Shown piece by piece: positions 13,601 to 25,600 of a stretch of DNA of 64,000 bases. This DNA is from Haliclystus octoradiatus (lineage: Eukaryota > Cnidaria > Staurozoa > Stauromedusae > Haliclystidae): positions 17,075,103 through 17,139,102 of the forward strand of contig OU744452.1 of assembly GCA_916610825.1 (NCBI GenBank). Reading direction: 5' to 3'. The position numbers and the translations under genes were made by a program. Positions within the stretch are counted from its first letter, which is position 1; the number at the start of each line of letters is the position of its first letter. The notes beneath the pieces are model-generated. The model had not been told where the DNA came from. It did not search any database and saw only the letters and a program-made list of their open reading frames with translations.

Positions 13601-16600
13601 TTTACATTACTTTGAGTTGAATGCTTTGTGAAAGCAGAGAAGTTTGGAGCAACACGGCTCACTGTTGCAGCTGTTTGTGGTTTATTAACTGATGGGTTAG
13701 AAACAAGATTTTTCATCAATGTTGGATTTGAAGTTGGTGTTAAGGTGAGCTTGGAGGTTCAAGCTTTCAACACTTGATTTGTCTCTTCCGACATTTTTTA
13801 TGTAGTAAATATCAACACAGACACAGCAGTGATCTCTTGAAAGTGTATTGTAAATAGTTTTCTGCTCACTCACCGACAACACAGTTCTCCATCGAGGGTA
13901 TCATGCTCATCCTTTGAAGTGAATGCCACACGAGCACCAACAGAATACGCTATAATGTATACCAACCATGTTAACCGTCCTGGAATAAAAATGCGATACC
14001 GATACATATGACGTCATAAAACAAAAAATGTATAGATGCAATGACCACAAAAGTACACTCAACATATTAGAAAAACTGTTTGTACATTCATTATACAGTC
14101 AAAGTCATTATATCGACCACTTCAGTAATATAAATAAAGTATTATTATATGGCATCAACCCTGCACATAGATGCCACCTGTCCATAGTGGTCAATTTATT
14201 TCAATAAAAGGTGGCTCTTATATACAGGTGTGTTTCCATGTAATTTAATTTGAGTCATTGAGGTGAGAAGAAGCTCCTCTACTTCCAAATAAGTAAGAAC
14301 AATTTGAGAATATACCTTCTTGTAATGAAATATCTTGGGCTAGTGACGATGACGATGATGTTTGTATTAAATCCTGATATGTTTGAGCAGCTGTATCGAA
14401 AAGTGAAATGAGGAAGGTGCATGTCTTTTGATATTCGCAACGTCCGATTGTAGCAAGCTAAAACAAAAATATAGAACATCCCAAAGTATTAGCAAATGAC
14501 AAATAAGAAGGATTGATATGATATTTAAGCAATATGATTGATTGGGCAGCAGTCTATATTTTCTGTTATTAGATAACTAACAACAGATAATATGTCCTTG
14601 TTCGAAATACAGTGCATTTCATAAAACTTCAGCCGTTCAAAATATACACGATTCATCATTTGTCCGCCTATTGTTTAGTTGAAAACATTGCATTATCCAG
14701 ACAAAATCCTTCAGTCTGGTGGGTGTCCGGTGAAGCCACGTTTGACTGCAACAAAAAATATCAGTCTCCAGTCTGTCTATTTTTATGCCAAAATTGAAAT
14801 TCTCAGACGGTGAGTTCTTTTTTTACCAAAATATACCAAAATTTCTAGTTTATAAAACTAGTTGTGTTTAACAATGATTGTAAATGCTCTTTAGTGTTCT
14901 CAGTGCAGAAAGTATATCTCTCTGCAGTGCAACTTTCTCTGTAACAGACCCAAAGTCCAGTTGATGTGCCATCTGAGCAATAAGACATCTATTAGTAAAG
15001 AAACCTTCAAAAACAATTAATCAATGATTGGCCGGGAACAAATGACCCTGATAGATCAATTACCTGATCAAGTTGTTGATAAAGCGTTGATTTATCAGCC
15101 AATGGATCATCAACACCATTCCTATGGAATACAAGCAATTACAAATCCTTCAGTATTATTCAATCAATTATGATTCCAGTAGTACAGCCAGGGTCTGATC
15201 TCGATCCGAAGTTGATTACGCGATAAAACGTATTGTACGATAACGTACTATGCGATATTGACTGTAATATTAATAGCGTAATCAAATTGTTTTCCTTATT
15301 AACTCTATAAAATGACTTTAATTATTTTAAGGCAATCAGTAGGCTAGCATTTAAAATCGAGATGAGAACATTACAAAATGTATGGATGTTCAACAATGCC
15401 CATCAGTTACCCACATACATGGTCCGACAAAAGGTTCAGCCTTCTACAATTCTAGAGGCATTTTAACATTTTCTTCCGAATTTTTTTGTTGAAGTTTGAC
15501 CAATAAATCATGAAAGCATCAATTTTTTCTGAATTTGTTGAAATCTTCAGAAATCTAGGAATCCAGGCTTCCTACTTTAGTCGGACCCTGAGTACAGTCA
15601 AACCTGTTATAATGGTCAACTCTTTACAGAGGACACCTGTCTACAGTGGTCACTCTTGCAATGCCTATAATAGTATTTTCTATTGAATCAACCCTGTATA
15701 TAATGGCCACCTGTCTACAGTGGTCACTCTCCGTATGTCTACAATAGTATTTTCTATTGGATCAACCCTATATATAATGGCCACCTGTCTACAGTGGTCA
15801 CTCTTGCAATGTCTATAATAGTATTTTCTATTGAATCAACCCTGTATATAATGGCCACCTGTCTACAGTGGTCACTCTCCGTATGTCTACAATAGTATTT
15901 TCTATTGGATCAACCATGTTAACTTTCATTTCATTACTGAAGTAAGTCAAAGATTACCTGATAACATCTGCAACAGATTCCAGTCGAGATGTGATATAAG
16001 CTTTAGTGACCTACAATCGAGTAAAAGTACAAATTAAACATTAAACATTAAAGTAAAGTACTATATGAGAATAGTTAGTGAAAACATAATGATACATATA
16101 TAAGAGTTTATTTGTACCTCTGGTGTATATGTTCCAAGCATATGTGAATCATCTTCCTTTAGAAATGGACAAGAAGCCACCATTTTTTGCCACATATTCA
16201 ATAAATAAAATACACTATTCGGAGAAAATTGCCACACCTGCGAATGAGGAAATCATTAATTAATTCATCAGTCATATTCCAATAAATATTAAATCAAGTT
16301 AAAACTAAATAATTATTACTTAATTATAAACAAATAAATAAACTATTACTTAATTAAAAAGTATTGAAGTTTTAATGTATTTGTATTGTGAATTGTCTGA
16401 TTTACAAATTTCTTTGTCAGCTATGTATGACCGTGATTTGTGACGTTCTTTGCAGGGCTCAATAAAATGGGGACCGCTGGGACCGCCGTAGACTTTTGTG
16501 AATAAGTAACTGTTACAAATTCTATGCATGCTTCAATCAATGTTATTCTCACTAACATAATGTTCTTTCATGAGTCAGTAACCAAAACAGCTTGCAGGCA

Positions 16601-19600
16601 CTTTGTAGGGGAAAACTTGGTCGCAGGCACACATATATTTTGTAGACCCCTGGTTCTTTGTGTAGCAAATATGTTATGTTAGGCATGAGAGGGACAGAAC
16701 ATTCCCATAATGTGACTGTTTATGCTACTACTGTATATCTGTATAATCTGTATATAATAGCGGCCAGCTGCATGAAAAACATCTAGAACAAATAAATAGC
16801 CAGCTAATAGACAGCCAGCTATGAGAGGTAGATACATTGGTCACTATGTGCAGGTGGTCTTTGTATACAGGGTTAATTCAATATAAAATATTATTTTAGA
16901 CATTGCCAGAGTGACCATTATAGACAGGTGGTCGTTGTGAATACAGGTGACAATTAAGCTGAAAGTTTTTGTAATTACTTTGTAATTAACAAATCATATT
17001 AGAGATTAGGCAATTATTTTAATTAAAATATCAGACATCGAAAATAGTCAGTTAACAGAAAAATAATCTATCAGATATCAGATCACAAGTTTGTCAAAAC
17101 TCAACAACAACAAAATTGGATAAGATTATAACGTCTGAAATTCGGTAAAACTGCATCTTTAAAATCATGTTTGAAACAAGTTCGAAAATAATTTGTTGGT
17201 TTTGTTATTAAACTATTTATAAATAAAATTGATTCTGGATAGCGTTAGCTAGCTTTCCGGCACTGTCAGTCATTTTCAGAACACCCTCCTCATTGACAGG
17301 CTTAGCATCTAGGCAATAACCATTAACACTTTAATGTTCACCAATATATATATATAACTTACCATATGAACAAGAAACATGAATAATTAGTAAGACTACT
17401 TATTGTTTTCAATCAGGAAATATTTTTAAAAATAGTAAGATGTGGAATAATCTACAAAACGAAATTTTACACCTGTATAGTTACCTGTAGACTTGTTACA
17501 GTGAATTTAGTGACCATTTGCATAGTTTCTCTATATCCATCAGCTTTTATGATTTCCCCCAGTTGATAATTTGCTTTCACTCTAGCCAAAAGACGACAGA
17601 ACTGATGGTAGTTATCTAGTTCTTCTAACGCCTGGAAAAATATATAACATAGTATATAAAAGGATATCGGTAATAATAATTCAAAGAATTGATAACTTTA
17701 TAAAAATAACAAATTTATAATCCATAATTTATAATCTATGTGTTATTCTCTCTAATTAAAAAATGGTGTCATTTTTTAGCCGTGTCATTTTTTAATCCGG
17801 TAACTTGAAATATTTGTGGGAATCCTGTAATCCTAGATTCTGGAAGGTTAGAGCAAGTTCAGGAGGAAATTAGAAAATTGATTTATCGGTCAAATCTCAG
17901 CAAACAAATTCAGAAGAAAATGTTGAAATGCCTCTAGGTTTCCAGAAGGCTGAACATTTGGTCAGATCCTGTTTGTGGGCACAATGGAAGAAAACGATTT
18001 GGTGTGTCAGACACAGATTCATTTTGTAGCCCACTGAGCAATCTTCAATACTTCATGGCTAAAATCATGAGATTTGAAAGCGAGTCTATGAACCAAGAAA
18101 AATTACGTAGACCTTACAGTCAAAATTAACATACTGTGAATCATGTATATGACAGATGGATAAATTGACCACTATATACAGGTGATCATTATATACTGGG
18201 TTGATTCAATATTATATAGTGAAACCTGTATATAACAGCCAGCTATAAGAGGTGAATAAATTGACCACTATACACAGGTGGCCTTTATATACAGGGTCGA
18301 TTCAATATAACTACTCTTTTAGGTTTGGACATTGCAATCTGAGTGACCACTATAGACAGCGGCCACTGCATTGATTTAACAGTATAGAGTGAAACCACTA
18401 TATAACAACCATCTGTAAGATATAGATACGTTGGCCACTATATCCAGATGGCCTTTATATACAGGGTTGATTCAATAGAAAATACTATTGCAACATTGCA
18501 AGAGTGACCACTATAGACAGGTGAATACTTCATAGAGGTGGTCGTTATAATTGGTAGGACTGCAGCATATAACAACAGTATCTTCTAGAAGGTCAAACAA
18601 ACAAACTTGAGTTTCCATAAATATGTCAAACTTTTACATTTAAACCAACCTGAGGATTTTCTAGAATCTTTTTTATGCCATTGACTAATTCCTGTAGATA
18701 TTTCCGCCTTTCAATTTGGTCAAATAACGATCGTCTGACCGAAGCCATTTGAACGTAGCATGCTAATGCCTGCAGATTGAACAATGAAACATGTATAAAA
18801 TGGAAATTTGGGCGTAATTTTGTAAAGTGAGAGAACATGACAAGCTGTTCCCACCAAGGCAAGTACAAATCAGATGGCTTTTAACTATTAATACGTAATA
18901 ACGTTTATTATGTAATCATCAAGTGGTATACAGGGTTGTCCTCCACAGAGAAAAGCCGTACAGTAGAAACTGTTTATAACGTCACATTTATTACAGACCA
19001 CTGTTTATAGCGTACAACTGATCATCCTGGTGAAATTTGGTATTTTTCTTCTGATGATTAATTGGTTATAGCGGCATATCAAAGTGCTAAGTATTCAATT
19101 TTACGTTTAAAAAATATGTTCAACAAGTTACAATTGAATCTGCACGTGTTGATGATTAAATATTCTCCATTTATTAATCTTTCAGAGACTTCACAATAGT
19201 AAATGCAGCCTTGGTGTAGTGGCTAGGGAGTTGGACCACAGCCCACAGGGTCTCGGGTTCAATCCCTGGCCGGAGCACTATAGGTGGGCGTCAGGAAGGG
19301 CATCCGGCTATTATTAAACGCACACAAGCTTCAACATACTAACAAATTAACCAACCACCCCGGTGAAAAAAGCTGCAAGTTTACCTGGTTTGTGGATAAA
19401 TGATAAATCCAAAAAAAAATCCAAGTTTATTATAAATATGATGATGATGGTGATGATTATAGGAATAATGTTACAGAAAAATGAAAACAATTAATCTCAA
19501 CTTACGACTGCTGAAACGTTTGTTGGCATAGCTTGATAAAGATCCAAGAAAAGATTAAGTGTTGTAAAATCTAAAAACACTGTGAGAAAAATATCAAAAA

Positions 19601-22600
19601 TGTCAATCAATATTCTAGCCTGCGTACCAGCCCTGAGGTTTTTCCTGAAACCATAGGGTCTTGGAACTAAAGCGTGACTTTTAGCCCAGCAAGTTCCTAT
19701 GAGTTTGGAATATAATTTATGCATTACGTCGTATTGTCATTAATGTCATTGTTGTTGCTGATGAGTATGACGTGATTGACGAAGAGTTGTGATTTTATGA
19801 CAATTGATCTTTTGTGATAGAGTGTGAATAGGAATGTGAATAAATTACCAATACTATATAGGCCTATAGGTGTTATTTTCGATGGGCTAAAAATCACACA
19901 TTGGTTCACAGACCCTATGGTTTCGGAATTCAATATTATCAGGCAGGCTATCAATATTCTAGCAATCATCAAACATTCAGCAATACACCGCAATTTAAAA
20001 ATTGGCAATGAGTTCCATTGCATTTAATATTATTACAGTCTAACCTGTTGTAACGGTTTAAACCTCTGTACGGCGGCCACCTGTCTACAGCGGTCACTCT
20101 TGCAATGTCTAAAATAGTATATTCTATTGAACCAATTCTGTTTGTAAAGGCCACCTGTCTATAATGGTTTATTTATCTACCTCTCGTAGCTGGCTATTAT
20201 ATACAGGTTTCGCTGTACTATTAATTTGATATTTCACAAGGATAGCCTTATTCATCAGTGATGATTTTCAGGAAATTTATAAATTGAAGCGGCTATATTG
20301 AACTAAAATTCTAATCTACGGTAGAAAAACAAAAAACTGAGACATTGAAAAAACAATAAATTACTTTATTTCGAACATGAATAATTAACGTAGTTTGTTT
20401 GATTTGTAAATACGTTCAGTTTGGGGGACTACAACCCCCTCCAAAAATAATCCTGTGATTCATATATGCTCTGGATCACAGCATAGGCCGACATTGAATG
20501 AGGATACAGAACTTACACAGAACATATTTTAATTAACAACTTACTCTGTTTCCATGACGTTGGTACATGGACTGTTCCCATATCATCGACAGACTCATCA
20601 AAAGAGGTACCAATGAAGTCATACATGAGACAATTCCGTGATAATTCTAATAAACCATTTATAACAGCAACCTGTTACAAAGAGATAATGTTTAATTAAT
20701 TAAATAAATAAACCTAATTAATAACTACAACAACAGCAACAAAAAAGAATGTCATACTGTGACATCAGTGAATTATATACAGTGAAACATGTGTATAACG
20801 GCCAGCTAAAAGAGGTAAATAAATTGACCATTATAGACAGGTGGCCTTCTATACAGGTTTGATTTAATAGAAAATGCTATTTTAAACATTGAAAGAGTGA
20901 CCACTATAGACAGGTGGCCGCTGTATAGAGGTGAGCGTATAAACAGGTTTGACTGTAGAATAAATTCATTTTCTAATCTTTCAGATTCTTATCCAATCTT
21001 TGTAAGCTTGAGATGTTATCTGACTTGGTGTACAGGAAAACAATGGTATAAAATTCTAAGGTCACATTTGCATAATTAGGCGATGCATCACTGGAATCAA
21101 TCTGTTATCCACTTAATAGCGTCCAACAAACTGTTTAGCCTTCTTGAATCCTAGATTGTTTTGACTACTATTTCTGAAAACTTGTGCTGGTGTTTGAGCT
21201 ATACATCAAAAGACTCAATAATCTTCAGCATAGCTTTCCAGAATCTATGATTGCAGGATGTTGAACTTTTAGCTAATGGATGTTTGAGGTAGCTTTATAT
21301 CTGTCAAACCTGTCATAATGGTCACCTGCCTTTAGTGGTCATTTCAGATAATATTTCAAATGATATCAAATATAAGTTTGATATTTCCCATGAACATTTT
21401 CAACTCTGCTTTTTCCAATAAACTTTAGGATGATTTTGGGACAATTTTAACAAGCTCTGATTCTATTTTGATCTAGACCTTCTCTGAGACAGCAGAGTAT
21501 ATATAGCGATGCACAATAATAATAATGAGAAGGTCAAGAAAGACACATTCTTTGGTTGTAACTCAAAGTTTCACGTTATTAAACGATCATCAGACAAAAA
21601 AAAAAACGCTCTGCTATTCATTAGCATTGAGCATTATCCAATTGCCAATATTAAGTTTTAATATTTCTATTACTATATATATTTATATATATAACAATGA
21701 ACAGATTGAGTTCTAAAGCAAACAAGGGAAGCTAAGAGACCCACCAAAAATATGCCCCCAAAAGAACACATTCCACTTTACCTGATTTTCATCTTGTAAA
21801 TTGGTCTGTTTACTTGTCATCTTAATAAGAAGAACAATAACAAAATATTAGAGAAAATTTTGATCTGTAAAAGTTACATAATTTGAACATTACTTTGGAC
21901 ATTACCTGTTTCAGCATTGAAAGACCAGACGAAAATATATCGTAAAGTGCAACGTCACGAAAAGAAGCGGAGATCTGTCAAACATAAAAAAAGAGATAAA
22001 ATCAATCTAAATAAATTCATACAAATTGATATGTATCGTCAACATGCCTAGAACGGTCATTTGAACCAATGGTAGCCTGCTCGCAACCTCTCTTAAATCG
22101 GAAACTTAGTCAACCTTCTAGCTTGTGGACAAACTTGTGCTGGAGTGGGGACAGTGTCTGACTGCCTCATTTTCATTACCAAAACTCTAATTTCTCAATC
22201 CCACAAACGATGCTTACCTTTCTGTTTCTTGATAATGGTAAATGTCCTTCTGTCTGTATAATAATAATAATCAAATCATTATATACCTTCATATATCATT
22301 CAATACCATTAAAACGGCAGGTTTCTACGGGCAACTTGAAAATCACATAAAAGTGTTCAAAATATGCTAAACAATTACATATTTCTTGTCTAAATTAAAT
22401 TCTATTGTAAACCCTTGAAAATCCAATTTATATTTCATGATTCACGGTCAAAGCCCTCTTATCATTTTGAGAAAATGCTGCATGTGAGCTTCATGGTATT
22501 TGATTCTTTTGTTCTCCCAAGATTTTGCAAAATCCATAGAAGCATGATGAAAACACAAAATGTATGAATTAAGAGAGCTCTGGCCATGAAATGATTTATA

Positions 22601-25600
22601 ATTTCATCTCCGGTGAGCTCCACAATAAAGTTTGACTAAAACAAGAAGCGGGAAAGTATTTATGGTATTTTTATGAACATTTTATGTGAATTTCAAGTTA
22701 CCCGGAAAAACCTGCCTTTTTAGTTCTGTGGTGCTCGGTCTATTAATGCAATGTATAGTTTGAATAGTTCAATAGAGGATTTCCAGTAGTAAATCCTAAA
22801 TCCTGTGTTGAACGGAATAATAGGGCATCATATACAAAATAATGGTTATGGCCAGAGGGTCAATTTCCTCTTGAAAATAAGATTTCTAAAACAGAATAAT
22901 CAACTTTTAAGCAGAGGGTAAACTGTGTGAGTCATCGAAAATTTGAGGGAATTTTTTGTTGTTGTAAGGTTGTGCGGAGACAGTGATGTGTGAAGCAGAT
23001 CTAGACGGATGAAATATTAAAGGAAACAACTTTTTCCCTTTAGCTTGTGTAAAAAATCTTGTTGTAACAAGATAGGGTTTGACTGCACAGTATGATCCGG
23101 CAATAACGGTTCTGGCAATAACTGGTATTCCATCAAAAACGATGAATAAATAAAGTTCCAAAAAACTTTGCAGTCAAACTTTCCTAAATATTTCTCGATA
23201 AAGGTATTTCGTCTGTGTCAGTGTTAATAATTTGTCCCAAATAAGGAACTGCCTGCTATTTAGCCTACCGGTATATCAATACCAATATCGATTCTTATTT
23301 GGATTTGTTTGTTTGTTTGCTGTGCTGTGATAAAAGTATTATTTCTTTTGTTGCCAAAAACCAACAAATTTCAAAAAGATTGCAAATTTTTATTCTTGTT
23401 TTGCTTGGTCTGCCAATAACTGATTCTGTTAATACCAGTAAAATAGCTTGTTTCCCTAGCACATTGATATTGCCGGATTCTATTGTTTATACAATGCTGG
23501 AGTGGATGCATAAATTACGTAATATACCTGATTCATAAAAGATACCAATTCAGTGAGTACTTTGACACCAATGACGCAATGCTCGATTGAACGTTGAAGA
23601 AATTGGCCGATATCATCTGTGATTGATTGAAACACAAGTCTATCGTTTTGGTTTTCAAACCAGCCAAATTTGGTTAGTTTTGATAATAACTAAAAAAAGA
23701 AGGGAAAATTAATCATAAAATTAATAACATCATCAATATTTTACATAAAAATATTAATAGGATAGGTTTATATAGGCTATGCCACTGTTTGTAGCAACAT
23801 ATGGTAAGCCAACTAATGGCGAGCCTCAAAATAGATCTTAAAACATTTCAAAGAAAATGTAGAAGAAAAACTTAGTTGATGATATTCAGGGAAGAAAATG
23901 TGAATATATAGTATTCAAATGCCCTTGAAATCTGAGAAAAAATTTTGCTTTTTATAATTTTTAATGCAGACGATAATGATGATATGGTTAGTTATTTTCT
24001 TATAATCCTGACAATGAGAGCTGAAACAAATCAGCATAATTTATACAATTTATCTACCTGAGCAAGTGATTGGGCAGCAAATGGTGCTAATTTTGGTCTA
24101 GTTGCTAAATAATTCAAACAATAATTTCCTGAAATGAAGAAAAAAACACAAAAAATAGAAGCATGTACATTATGTACTTTTTAGAAGAACAATGTCCAAC
24201 AATAGATCTAGCAGAAGATGAAATGGAGGTAGCAATGTGTGAAGCCTTCTTACCAGCCCAAGGTTTGTTTAGGTTTGTTTCTGAAACCATAGAGTCTGTG
24301 AACGAGTGTGTGATTTTTTTAAATGAGCAAAAATAGCAGCTAAATAAATTTGGTAAGCTATTTACACCGCAACTTTCACGAAGAAAAAATCAATTGTCAT
24401 AATTATTTTTCGAACATGTTATAGCCATAAGCAGCCAACGAACTGAATGATAATACGAAGTATTGCATAAATTATATCTACAACGCATAAATTATATACA
24501 CAATGCATAAATTATATCTAAAACTTAGTTGGTGGAAGTTGCTGCGACAAAAAATTCTAGGTTTTCTTGGATTCATGATAACTTTCAGATCAGATTAGAA
24601 AAATTTTCATCTCGAAATTCAGATTGAATTACACATTGTTTGTACCTGTTACCAAACATTTTACACCCTACTTTTTTAAGATGATCCGTTACATGTTGAC
24701 TAAGAGAGACTTGGCCTTGGGGCTTTGTAGGCTACAAGTTCATGTGTGCCATTAAAAAAAAACATTTTGTGATTGACTTATACCTTAAATTTACATAATT
24801 TTCAGACAATAATTTCATCACACTATTCTTTGTGTATAAATCAGCGTTTATACTTTCCATACTTATCATTAATCTTTGTTCAACTGGTAAAGGATTATTA
24901 GTCCGACTGACTGATTTCGTCAGCGTTGTGGCTGCCAGCAATTGTGAATATGAACTCTAAAATTAAACAAGTTTAAATCATCAATATACCAGAATAATAG
25001 ATCAATATTTCAGAAGAAAATGTTGAAAATATTTTAAGATTCTGGAACCTTTTGTCGGACACTGATCACAGCAGAAGAATATAATGGACATAGAAATGGA
25101 AAAGAAGATTAGAAATACACTTCACAATAGAGATGTGGGTTGGATGGAAATTGAACCAGATAATTGACTACGCGTACAAACTATCTGACATCCTGATCCT
25201 AATCTGATCAGACCCAAATTTTAAGATTAAAAATTAATCCGAAATTTTCATACTAATTCCAAAAAAGATCCAAAACTATTGGTAAACTTTTGAAAGATTT
25301 TTATACGTTGTAATTTGACTGTTATCGAAGGATATTATTATTGATATTGCAGACTACAGAGTTGTAATCATCACAATGGTCAGGATATTAATTGATTAAA
25401 TATAATCATAAATGTTGTTAAAAACGATGAAATCTACAAAATCAATGAATCAAGAATCTGCACTCTGCTAACTATGTATGCATAAGTTGAAAGCCAGACT
25501 GGAATTCTTGTATTTAGCGCAGCAGATAAAACACTAACAAACAAATTTGCACGTTTATTGTCAATTTACGGAAATTTTAATGCGGATGACATCATCATAA

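Noticed and set aside
13385-13719. Open frames on both strands, including a Ser/Pro-rich 103-codon minus frame
   Set aside because: They overlap each other in an XPO7 intron next to a pogo-like terminus. XPO7 passes directly from the exon at 13874 to that at 12712 without them. A transposon relic is possible but not shown.
14905-14993. Possible extra XPO7 exon after an acceptor-like AG
   Set aside because: The exons at 15121-15064 and 14457-14316 join in phase and match the family without a gap, so this segment has no place in the protein.
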